A stretch of DNA of 64,000 nt from Larimichthys crocea. Taxonomy: Eukaryota; Chordata; Actinopteri; Sciaenidae. Shown piece by piece: positions 25,211-35,436 of this stretch. The stretch is from NCBI RefSeq assembly GCF_000972845.2, contig NC_040016.1:4732701-4796700 (forward strand). Direction: 5' to 3'. Positions within the stretch are counted from its first letter, which is position 1; the number at the start of each line of letters is the position of its first letter. The notes beneath the pieces are model-generated. The model was given only the letters and a program-made list of their open reading frames with translations. It was not told where the DNA came from and did not search any database. Position numbers and translations under genes: made by a program.

Positions 25211-26099
25211 TGTACACTTTTTCCCGGAGAAAAAGAAGTTCTGCTTCTTCTGTGTCGGGGTTCTGTCTGTGCACTGAAACAATAGTGGACCATCAGAGGG
25301 GAACGCAAGGTGATGTCATGATGATGTCATGATGTGTGCCAGTGGGCAGGATGTGTTTAAGGTGGCTAATCGCTGCTCAGCTCTGCACACCTTCACCAGA
25401 GACCTCCACCGCTCTTTCCAAGGACAAACACATTGACTAACGCTGTAAAAACACGACACTGCAAAGCTTCAGGAAGCTTCAGGGTCTTTCTGGAAAGTCT
25501 GAGTGCTGGAGAGCTTCAGCTGGATCAGGGCGGGTTGGAAACCTCACAGTGGCATCGGCTACTGCTGCTTTACTTCATCCTTTGTGATCGTGGATGAAAT
25601 CACTGGATGGTGATACATGGCAAAATGATCAGGGAGGTGTGGGTGGTACAGATTCTAGTAGTTAGGTCACATGAATTTGTGTGTCTCTCTATACTTTATG
25701 TGAGTGTGTTTATAAAAGCACACTGGCTGCTGCGGTTTTCCGGGCAGTGCCTTAACAGGCCTTTTCTTGTGGTCAGCACATGTGTGCAAATTAAACAGGG
25801 AGCCAAAATGAGCCCCGAGTGTTTTTTTCTTTCTCTCCCTCACATTGGCATGTATGGCAGACTCGACTTAAGTGATGTTTAGATCAATCACTTCTCTTGT
25901 GGAAGCAGGATTTTTCCTATTTCTGACACAGTGCTTCCGAGATGTGGGCACAGTGACACACATCAGAGAATCGTTTGATTCAGCGTCACATTTGACAGAT
26001 ATGCAACCACCAACTAGTTCACCATCTGATTGTACTCACAGTGGTTTGCTTTTTCTCAGATGTACAAACTTTCCCTTTGAGGGTCAGACGTGTTATTTC

Positions 26100-26130
<31 letters not shown>

Positions 26131-29100
26131 CTCAGCCAATTCTGCCAACAGTAAACCATTTCTCAAAGCATCAATCAAATCAAAGATCTGTCTTCCTCTC
26201 TCTCTGTTTCTTCCTAATAGTTGATCGAGATCAAGATCTTCTGTACCAGCAGCACAGAAGAGAATTCCGCTTTGACCTTTCCCGTATTCCAGAAGGAGAG
26301 GCCGTCACGGCAGCAGAGTTTAGGATTTATAAAGAATTTATCCCGAAAAGCTATGACAACGAGACATTCAGAGTCAGCGTCTACCAGGTCCTGCAGGAGC
26401 CTCCAAACAGGTATGTGTGTTTTCTTTCCAGCTTATCTCAGACTCTTTGCTAAATTTACTGCTGCTTATTCTGGATTTTCCTTATTCTGCATCAAATGTA
26501 TCAACCTGTCCTCCTCAGTGATGTGTAGCATTTAGGAATCAGCTCACTGCAGTTGCAAATAAATTTGGTTTTATTTTGAGATAACTGCCACCGTCCTAAT
26601 ATGATGGAGGTAAACATAATTTCATCCGTGGTGCTCACAGCATTGAAATGTGGCATTTAAACAAATCTACAGCTACACTAGCTGCTCACTGAAGCTGCAC
26701 TTAAGCACAGCAATGCTTTGAGCAAACGGTAATTCTCTCCCGGCTTTAATCTTTGCATCTGGTTTGCTGTCTGTACTGCAAAATAGAAAGAACAAGAAGC
26801 TTCCATTGGTTTGTACCCATGGAGGGAAGGCCCTGAGGGTTAAAGTTTTTCCTCTTCTTCTCCTCGTTTTTAATGGTGGTCGGCAATGTTTACCATGTCC
26901 ACGCTATAATTTAGCATTTCAGCGGGCTCACACATGATTTGTAGGTTTTCAGTCATAGACCAAAAAAAAAAAAAAAAGATGTGATGATTGATTGAAGTCA
27001 CTGCAGTTCATCAAACGGGGAGAAATTCAATCCAATACGATATATCCAGAGACATTTCTCAAAAAACACAAATAGAATAAATCATTTAGGAAAAATGAAC
27101 ATCTGTAGAAATCCATCCAATAGTTGCTGAGATATTTCAGTCCGACTGACCAACATTGCCATAAACATTCAACAGCAACTGACTTTTCAGAAACAGTCCC
27201 TGTTACTCTGGATCATCCCCAAAACACACAGTCAACAGTTTTCATAGAGGCTATTTCTTCAGTAGAAACTAGTTTCTAAGACGTGTCGCTGGAGAATTTT
27301 TTACATGCAAGTTTTCAGCACTGCCAGTGACACCTCTGTGATGTTGGAGAAAGACAGATGTGTAAAAATGAATAAAACAAATCTGAACTTTCTCTTCTAA
27401 TGAAAGTCAGTGACTGATCTTCAGGTTTTCATGTCGACTATTTTCATCGCTGCATATGATTGTCCTCTTGTGACAGTGACATCGTAGTGTGGTTGAGTTT
27501 AAACAAACACCTTATGCTGCTGTGTGTTTTTTACGGTGAAAACTGGTTGTTAGGCTGCCGTACGTGCACACAGATCTGTCTTCTTTGGTCGTGTCTGTCT
27601 ACATTTCCCTGCAGGTTATTTCTGCCGATGTTAGTGTCAGCACCAAAGCTGTTTACACAGACATTAGTGTCAATTACAGAAACACAGTGGTTCTCTCCAG
27701 AGCAAGTTTACTCTGACAGAGTCAGAACAGGACGGTCCCCGGGAGACCTGCATTTATAACACGCCGCTCCAACCACAAATAACACTCTCAACCCCCAAGA
27801 CGTCAGTTTACTATTTTTCTCATGCACAGGTGGTTATTCCTCCATGTTTCTGAGTGGTTTTGTCTGCCACCTTCTGTATTACACTCACACAGTTTTCTTG
27901 TTCCAAACTACATCTTAAATGAATCAAATAATTAGACTCCTCACATCTCCTTTCTTTCTTACAAATCAAAGTTCTACTGTTGATATTATGAAATCCCTCT
28001 ACGCCATTAACCTGCTTGACTCACGCACAGGCAGTAGATTTAAGTCTTTCATCGGTGACAGCGGGGCTGACGACGGTGTTAAGGGCAACACCATTGTCAT
28101 TCACAGACACACAAAGGCCAGCACAAGACGAGCAGGCGGCGGGGTTGAAGACAGACGTCTGCCCGGGGTGTCTGAAACTCAATCTGTAAACAAAGCTATT
28201 GTCTGAAAAACCTGCCCTTAAGACGACACCTTTCAGTGCAGGAGATTTCTTTTGGGATGTTAAGAAAGTGCTCCTGTGTGGCTGTTCATTGTGGGTGGAT
28301 ACAGAGTTTGTAAAAAATCTTAAAAATTTGGAAAATGCTTCATTCTAAATGTTGTTTTTCAAGGTTATGATATGCTCAATTTCAAGTATATGCTTTGAAA
28401 AAAGCTCAATGTTCTACATAATCTGGTGTCAGGAATTAGTAGGCATTAATGATAAAAACATACAATCAAAAACAAATACAAAGATAATATGAACAGCTGG
28501 TAAATAAATAAAATAAACTTTATTTTTTGCATTTAGTAACAATGTGGATGTGATCTGATGTGAAATCTTTGGTTTTTGTACCTTGAAAGTGCTTGAGTTT
28601 TACTCTTAGAAAGCTATACAAACCCTGTGGATACGTGATTCAGAAGACTTGTGTTAGTTGTGCTACACGTTGTTTATCTTCTTTAATCTAACTGAAATGA
28701 TTGAATATATTATATTGTTATAATTTGTTATTTGTCTCTTAAGAGTTTGTGTTTTTCTGCACTTTTGGGAGGATTGTGAATTTCTGTATCTGTTTACCAT
28801 CAAAAATATGTTTGTTATTGTGATTTGCACAGTTATTTAATCTGATTCTGTGTTTACAGCACAGTCAGGAATGGTTAGGACAGTCACAAATTTTCTTTTG
28901 TGTTGGCTATGTACTCCAGCACAAACAATGAGATTAAATGTCTCTCAGCTCTAATTTGAAGTTGTTTATATTCACTCTGATATAACAACAGTGTCAGAAC
29001 TGCAACCCCCTTTTAGAAATACAAGCTTTAGGTGACACATTGGTTGGACCAGTTTCTATAAACTCAAGTGAAATTATTGTCTTTCATATTTGGTTCCTTT

Positions 29101-31140
29101 GCAGGTGCAGACATCGACATTACAGCCATAATCATTATTCTGATGATTTTCTCAAGTCAGCAAATGAAACACATTCTCTGTTGGACTGAGGTCAGGTGTC
29201 TGACTTGGCTATAATCAACAACATTCCACTCTTTGGCCATTAAACCTCTCAGTTGCTTTTATTGTATTATTTCTCTGCTGCATTGGGGGAATGTTTAAAA
29301 AGGATTATGATTCTTACACGCTTCCCAACACCTTCAAACACATGGCTGAAAACAAGCACTTTAACCTTGAAGTCATTGTTTCATTACAAATCAAAAGTGC
29401 TGGTGTACATAGCCAAAACAACATAAAACAAGTTGCTCTGTAATTGCACTGTAGCTATTACTGGACCACACATGTGGTTTTCAAATTTTTTGTCTATTAT
29501 ATACTCATTTTGTGTCATTTGCATGACAGCCAAACATTTTCCTAAGCATACCACATGCTTTTAGATTGTTTTCATACACTCAAGACAGATGTTGTTTTCC
29601 ATTAGTTTCAGGAATGAAAATCAATTTGCAGAAACTTAAAAACAAGAGATGAGTTACAAATCACAGAGGACATTTCATCACCGGAGCATTTAGTCAAACT
29701 TGTGTTTTCATTTTGTGAAAACATATTTGCAAGAAGCACCTGCTGACTGTTGAAATACTTTGATGTTGCATCCAAGGAACATTTGGAATATTTCAGTCTT
29801 CAGCCAAACAAGGATACTTGTACTGAAAGCCTATGTATAGCCTTGAAATGCCTTGAATTCAACATGCTGTCCTCTCCTCAGTGAAGTGGAGCTCTTGCTG
29901 CTGGAGCGTCGGGAAGTGTGGGCTGCAGAGGAGGGCTGGCTGGCCTTTGACCTGACCGCCACCAGTAACCTCTGGCTGGTCAACCCTGAGCAGAACCTCG
30001 GCTTGCACCTGGTCCTGGAGGACGGCCATGGTCAGTAACGTCTACACATGGGGATGGCTCCATAACATCAACAACAGCAAGAATACAGTCTTTGTGTGGA
30101 GTAATGATTTAATGCTCTTTAAATCCTGTGCTTAAAAGCAGCACCACATATTTAGTAAATGTGTGTAGAGGGTTCTTACAGGGTTCAAGTTATGATTGTG
30201 GTTGTTGTGGTCGTATCAGGATGAACAGATGATTGTTTACTGGAGACTTAGATGTGTATTATTGTCATTTTCAGTGGTTGGTTGAGACTCTCAGTAGTTT
30301 TGTTCTTCCTGTCTCCCTCTGTAGGCCAGAAGAGGAACCCCCAACTGGCCGGGCTGGTGACGGGCAGTGGACCTCAGGACAAGCAGCCCTTCATGGTTGC
30401 CTTCTTCAGAGCCAACGAGGTGCGTTTCCGCAGCATTCGCTCTGCCCACGGTCACAAGGGGCGCCAGTCTAACCGCTCCAAACCCCAGAGGACTGTCCAA
30501 GATGCATTGAAGGCAGTGGAGGCTGCAACAGGTACCTAAACCCTTCAAATCTCACAATCATGACTTCTTGTACTCTGATATTTGTGTGTACTCATACTGG
30601 CGATTTGTCATTTTCAGATAACCTTGGCATCTCTAAAGAGGGATGTAAAAAGCATGAGCTGTATGTCAGTTTCAGAGATTTGGGATGGCAGGTATAATTC
30701 AAAACTTTCATTTAATCTCATTTTGATGTGATTTTGTCTCCAAAAATGACAAACTGACTGACACTGTCTGTGCTTTTTGTCTGATTAGGACTGGATCATA
30801 GCACCAGAGGGCTATGCAGCATACTACTGCGAGGGAGAATGCGCCTTCCCTCTCAACTCCTACATGAATGCCACCAATCATGCAATTGTGCAAACTCTGG
30901 TAAGTCCCAAACAGCCCCTGATGACAGGCACTTTCATTACATCCTCCTCCACTTTCTGCAAGGATTGATCTATGCCTCTTCTAACCACAGGTGCACTTTA
31001 TCAACCCGGAGACAGTGCCCAAGCCCTGCTGTGCCCCAACCCAGCTACACGGCATCTCTGTGCTCTACTTTGACGACAGTTCCAACGTGATCCTCAAGAA
31101 GTACCGCAACATGGTGGTCAGAGCGTGTGGCTGTCACTGA
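21825..31140 (+). CDS. bmp7: Bone morphogenetic protein 7
   Basis: BMP7 is a secreted TGF-beta-family ligand that signals through type I/II BMP receptors and SMAD1/5/8 in dorsoventral patterning, kidney, eye and skeleton. Exons are 21825-22212, 26221-26410, 29882-30030, 30325-30531, 30618-30691, 30789-30899 and 30991-31140. They sum to 1269 nt, giving 422 aa. There is a hydrophobic signal peptide (about residues 5-25). The prodomain carries [20 protein letters not shown] and [10 protein letters not shown]. The furin-type site RSIR ends at residue 281, leaving a 141-aa mature ligand (human 139). All seven cystine-knot cysteines are present ([27 protein letters not shown]), as is the N-glycosylation site NATNH. 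ATG codons occur in tandem at 21825 and 21828. Teleosts have bmp7a and bmp7b, and I cannot say which this is. BMP5, BMP6 and BMP8 are less similar in the prodomain. Confidence 0.96.
25174..25208. repeat. (TG)n microsatellite
   Basis: A pure TG dinucleotide run in bmp7 intron 1. Confidence 0.95.
26102..26130. repeat. (TG)n microsatellite near the bmp7 exon 2 acceptor
   Basis: A TG run of about 29 bp located 90 bp upstream of exon 2. Confidence 0.95.
26411..29881 (+). other. bmp7: bmp7 intron 2
   Basis: A phase-2 intron of about 3.5 kb between QEPPNR and [11 protein letters not shown]. It is AT-rich, with one interspersed-repeat fragment near 27065-27165. I see no nested gene. Confidence 0.7.
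27065..27165 (+). repeat. Interspersed-repeat fragment (teleost type)
   Basis: The phrases 'atccatccaatagttgctga' and 'gatatttcagtccgactgac' match a dispersed percomorph repeat I recall as containing 'ccaatagttgttgagatatt'. Family name unknown; recalled, not searched. Confidence 0.45.
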
Positions 31141-32060
31141 CTTACCCCCTCCTGTGAATTTGGAAGGGTGCTTAAGAGAGGCGGAAGTGAAGGAACCAGA
31201 GACAAGAGATGATTGACTGGCTGGTCAGCAGGGAGCTCCTGCCACAGGATGAGATTTAATCTGGTGTACTGTTTTTATGACCAGCAGCTGGGCCTCCCAT
31301 GCAGTATTAACCACTACCACAAACCAATTAGAATTAGTCACAGAGAAAGGTTGAACAAAAGCTTTTCTTTTGTTTTGACTCACAGGAAAAAGAACTCAGA
31401 GCAGCGCAGAGTTCAGACTTCAAAATTCAGAGACTCAAACAAAACGTTCAGTGCTAGAAAGATCAAATCAAAACTATTTCTCCAAATTTACAACACATAT
31501 CTATATGCATTTGAATTCTCTTGTGGCCATCAGAATATAAAATATTGCCTGGCTGGAAGTGTGCATTTGGTAACTGATTTCATAGCTCATAAAAATCTCC
31601 ATCTTCCTGTTGAACCACTGCAGCTTGTCTTTTGGAACAGCTAGATGAACTTGTGTCCCGATGAAAAGAACAAAAATCTGCGTTCCCCAACAAACGTCAC
31701 TGGTGTTGGACTGGTTGTACAAGAGGCCATTTGGACCAGGTCAGGTGTACGACATCTGGCAGCTTGTGCGTGTGCTGGAGTTCAGTGAAGAATGACAGAC
31801 GAGACTGTTAATAACAGTGTGTGGAACTGAAAGGCCCCGCACATTGGGCTCAGTTTCCTGGTGCAGACATATATCACCAGACCTGCGAAGGGCATACAGT
31901 CTGCGAGATGTCAGTAATTCATCTTCATGAGACGGACATCAGGGTGTGCACCATCACCCCCGACTGCAGCTGCCTCCTGGTTTCAGACCAGAGCTGCGGG
32001 TGGGCAAAGGGATGCTGTAATTTTAATTTGTTGAATAAATGGAAACTATCAAACAAGAAG
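31141..32060 (+). other. bmp7: bmp7 3' untranslated region
   Basis: This follows the bmp7 stop codon and ends shortly after a canonical AATAAA at 32034-32039. Open frames in it are short and show no known domain. A GT run follows at about 32065-32084. Confidence 0.55.
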
Positions 32061-33502
32061 CAGGCGTGTGTGTGTGTGTGTGTGTTTTTAACCCCATTTT
32101 ACCTCAATAATCTTCCTTGGTGAGTGATTGATGAGTTTTGGAGATAAGATATGCAGAGAATTTTACACATGACATTTTTATTTAACAGTGAGATAACTGT
32201 TTCACAGGTTAAAGACCCATTCTGTGTGTCTGCACTTTAATTTTGAATTTCAATTTAAAGGTCCACTGTGTAAAATTTTGTGGTCTTACATTTACAGGAT
32301 ATAGCAGAAAAGGAACGTAATATGTTTTCTTTAGTTTATAATCACCTGTGTTGTTAGAACAAGCCTTTTGTATCTACAGATGCTGCAGGTCCGCTTTCAT
32401 GTTTCTACAGTAGCCCAGAAAGGACAAACTAAACACTGGCTCTAGATGGGGTCTTTTTGCGTTTTCATGGCTACCATAGTTTCTCATCCATGCTAGGAAG
32501 GAGAGGGTGAAGGGAGGTGGCTGCAATCAGCAACTAAACAAGATGCCACTAAATCATATACACCGGACCTTTAATTTTTCCATCCAAAGCATCTCCACTC
32601 TTAACAATTGGACAGACAATTAAAAAAGGAGCATCAGTACTGAAGCAAAGCAGCTATATACTGTAACAACCAGGCAAATAAAGGCAATCACACTGACATT
32701 CACCGAGAAGCTAAGAGCTTCCAACATAGCATAGTACAACAACACAGCCCACACCATTAAAAACATAGATTATATGCATTTGTCACCTTAAATAGAAAAT
32801 AGAGGTAGAAGCGTAAAAATGAAATCCTCCTGAAAACAAGTGGTGTTGATTGTCATAATGAAAATTCACTACTTCTATCCTGACATTTAGGAAATGCAAC
32901 AGTTGTAATGTAATCTATTATTTATGAGCATAAAGAAGTCTTACATAACATTAGGCTGAAGGAGAGATAAACTTTACACGATATGATTGTTAGGACCTGA
33001 GGGAGTTTGTTTTTGTGCTTTTCAAGGGAACGTGGGCCGTTTTTTTTATCAGAACTGCTAGAAATAATATGAACACACACTTGAACCCCACACTCAAAAT
33101 ACTCTTTGAACCTACAATATCTTTCTCACATTCATTGTCAGTGAAGCAGCTCCCTGTAGTAACTTACTGTAGATATACACTTTGGTTCTCCATGTAAATT
33201 GACTGATTTCTCTCATGTGAATCTGAATTCTTTTTTTATAAGAGACTGATCAGGATCACAGAAAATGTATTTTTTAAACTCAAGTCACATAGTCAGTGTT
33301 TGATCCCTGACCATACCCATATAACGGTACCTCTGGAGGATCCTGAGAGTTGATCTTATCATCCGTCTAGCTTTTACTCCTCAGATACAAAAATGACAGT
33401 CAAGCACACATATATGATTCAGGAGGTAGAAAGTAAGCAAATATAGGCTGAATATAGCAGAACTTTAAAGAGACTGACTTGTAAGACAGTGACCCCCCCT
33501 CA
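32061..33502 (-). other. Probable 3' UTR and flank of the ataxin-1-like gene
   Basis: This lies between the converging bmp7 and ataxin-1-like genes. The only AATAAA I find on the minus strand is the complement of 32177-32182, so a 3' UTR of about 1.3 kb is possible, with ends of the two genes about 100 bp apart. A short inverted-repeat element (32255-32574) lies inside. No coding exon seen. Confidence 0.4.
32255..32574. mobile_element. MITE-like element with terminal inverted repeats
   Basis: The 320-bp block starts TTAAAGGTCCACTGTGTA and ends in the near inverse, TACACCGGACCTTTAA. This gives imperfect terminal inverted repeats of about 29 bp. It is too small to encode a transposase, so a non-autonomous DNA element is likely. 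A second copy of the same terminus occurs at 34126-34144. Target-site duplications are not clear. Confidence 0.6.
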
Positions 33503-35393
33503 CTACATACAGTTAGTCCCTGGACCTCTCAACTCAGGGGCTGAATAGTGTCTCCTCCGGACCACCTCGGCCTCCTTCTTTTGCCCCCCCGCTGAGCGCT
33601 CTGGCTCTGGAGGAACCTGGGGTTGTGGCGCTTTTAGGGACCCACACCCTCCATCTGACTTGATGTTTTTTGACTCCAGGGTGGTTGACGGAGGAGGCTT
33701 GGGGGTTGAGACAGGGGTGAGAGCCAGGCAGATGTCCCCCACAATGAGCTGACGGCACTGCAGGCCACAGAGGCGGGCAGTCCTCTGAGGGCTGCAGGAA
33801 GACCAGCCCCGTCCACGCACAAAGAATGGGTACTCCACATAGACATCCACCAACTCCTGGAAGAGGATGTTACATATGTACAGGAAGATTAGACACAGAA
33901 ATGCATCTTACACACTTGTTCACTAGGGGGTGGTGTTGTACTTGTGCGAAATTAATGACAAATTGAATGATTTCAGAGTTGTTTGAACATCTGAAGCATT
34001 TAATAGATTCAACAGAGACCTTTGATAAAGGCAGGCATGTATTGGCCAGCTATTTGCACAGTTAACATCGATACCCTTGATTAAGTGGTTAATGTGCAAT
34101 AATTTGTAGATAGAGCCTTCTGAATCTTACACACTGGACCTTTAAGAGCTTTTTAGTCTGATTAATGCATTTTTTTTATTATGAATTTAATTGTAATAAC
34201 GAATTTAAGTGACATCTCTTAACCTCATTCAATCAGTAGTATTTAACACTGATTTCCCACATGACCTAAATTAAGCACTTGGTACATATGTTACGAGAAT
34301 ACCAGCTATCTGTCAATGGTCTGCTATGAATGTTGTATACCACAAAGTGATTTTCCTTCACCTGGGACTGCTGGTCGTGAAGCAGGATGAGGAGACGTGA
34401 GATGGAGGAGGAGGCTGACGGGGTGATGCTCTGTACCGTGCAGCAGCTGAGGCGCAGGTCTGGACAAGCCAGTGATCCCAGCAGGAAATCCTCCGTTTGC
34501 AGGTGTTCCACCCTCCTCAGCCGCCCGTCCCTGAGCTCAATCAAAGAGCCTGCCACAAAGTGAGGGAGCAGCCAGGGGAAATGGTTGGGAGACAAAGAGG
34601 ATGAAGAAGCCTCATCTGAGGCCAGAGCAGATCTTGATGCATCCTCCCTCACGGAGGTGTATGTATTAATTGAGTTGTCGTCAGGGGAAACTCTTACGAA
34701 GGAATGTCCAGAAACAGGATGTTTGACAACTTTTGATTTATGTTGCAGTGTAAGGTCCCCATGTGGAGAGTGAGGTAGGTATGTGCTCAATGATGGAGGG
34801 CTATACTCAACTTTTCTGTCTCTTTCCCTCACATATGGTCCTTTATTCCTCCCATTACTCTGTCTGTCTGCATTTAAAGTCTTGTTCCTTAACATTTTGA
34901 GCTGCTCCCAACCGTACCCCCTGCCCACCCTTTGAAAGCCCTCATTGACCAGGGAAACAGGGTTGAATCTGGAGGGGTGGTGTGGGTGGCCTGGTTGGAG
35001 TGCCGGTGTGCCAGACAAGTGCCTGTGGTGCTGATAGTGGTGAGAAAAGTCCCATCCAAGGTTGAGGGGGTTGAACTCTCTCCATTCTGCCCAGCCATGA
35101 TGCTCCCTGAATGCAGAGAGGGCCTGAGTCTTGGGCCTGGTGGATGTGTGAGTCTGCATCCAGGGCTGGTACAGTGCAGGAACCCGTTTTGGTACGGGCT
35201 GGAAAGGGCCTGTGTGTTTTGCCTTAAACTCACTGTGGCTCTTATATGGGTAGGGTGCCTTGAATGTTGCAGCATCACACTGCTGCTGCTGCTGCTGCTG
35301 TTGTGGTGGTGATGAACTCCGTCTTTGGTCCCTCTTTTTGAATGGGAGGTTGTCCCTGTCTGGGACTAGAGCTGGGTTTGGTGTGAAGCTCAT
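33503..35393 (-). CDS. Ataxin-1 family AXH-domain protein
   Basis: Ataxin-1 and ATXN1L are nuclear proteins whose AXH domain binds Capicua (CIC) and RNA and mediates dimerisation. Two minus-strand coding exons, 35393-34362 and 33856-33503, join in phase 0 to encode 461 aa (human ATXN1 815, ATXN1L 689 as I recall). The N-terminus has LPFKKR (16-21), like the LPPKKR near the start of both human proteins. Residues 31-38 are eight glutamines. The AXH domain covers about 272-395: LPHFVAGSLIELRDGRLRRV, EHLQTEDF, then EYPFFVRGRGWSSCSPQRT and VGDICLAL. The tail RRRHYSAPEL (444-453) aligns with the RKRRWSAPES site of ATXN1, where Ser776 is phosphorylated and bound by 14-3-3; here it is Ser449. The middle region is His/Pro-rich and not alignable by eye. 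A CAG acceptor upstream (35437-35439) implies non-coding 5' exons. I cannot decide between a divergent atxn1 or atxn1l and a separate ohnologue. Confidence 0.88.
33857..34361 (-). other. Intron splitting the AXH domain
   Basis: A 505-bp phase-0 intron with donor GTGAAG and acceptor TTCCAG. It contains one terminus (34126-34144) of the same inverted-repeat family as the element at 32255-32574. Confidence 0.75.
35280..35303 (-). repeat. Coding CAG/Gln tract
   Basis: Seven CAG codons preceded by one CAA (minus strand) encode eight glutamines at residues 31-38 of the ataxin-1-like protein. It is short, and differs in position from the human ATXN1 tract, which lies further into the protein. Confidence 0.9.
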
Positions 35394-35436
35394 TGGCTCA
35401 TGCTATCCGTCACTCACTCTGGCACTGCATGGCCTC
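35394..35436 (-). promoter_or_regulatory. 5' leader of ataxin-1-like mRNA with two tiny upstream ORFs
   Basis: Between the inferred CAG acceptor (35437-35439) and the start codon are two upstream ATGs. The first opens a six-codon ORF ending in TGA. The second reads ATG AGC CAA TGA, and its stop overlaps the main ATG in the string AATGA. This arrangement could lower or condition translation of the main frame. Confidence 0.45.

Larger units (their letters stand above)
22213..26220 (+). other. bmp7: bmp7 intron 1
   Basis: A phase-1 intron of about 4.0 kb between VNL and VDRDQD. It holds a TG microsatellite at 25174-25208, another at 26102-26130 close to the acceptor, and a small 'atgatgtc' tandem at 25311-25334. 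Open frames here show no recognisable domain. Confidence 0.7.

Noticed and set aside
25872..26453. 193-codon open frame before bmp7 exon 2
   Set aside because: Only its last part is the true bmp7 exon 2. The upstream portion is intron read-through that includes a TG repeat.
31213..31644. 143-codon open frame after the bmp7 stop
   Set aside because: It lies in the bmp7 3' UTR, begins without context and has no recognisable domain. The AATAAA downstream fits a UTR.
34889..35312. Other open frames overlapping the ataxin-1-like exon (both strands)
   Set aside because: They are shadows of the real minus-strand frame, which carries the AXH domain and correct splice phase.
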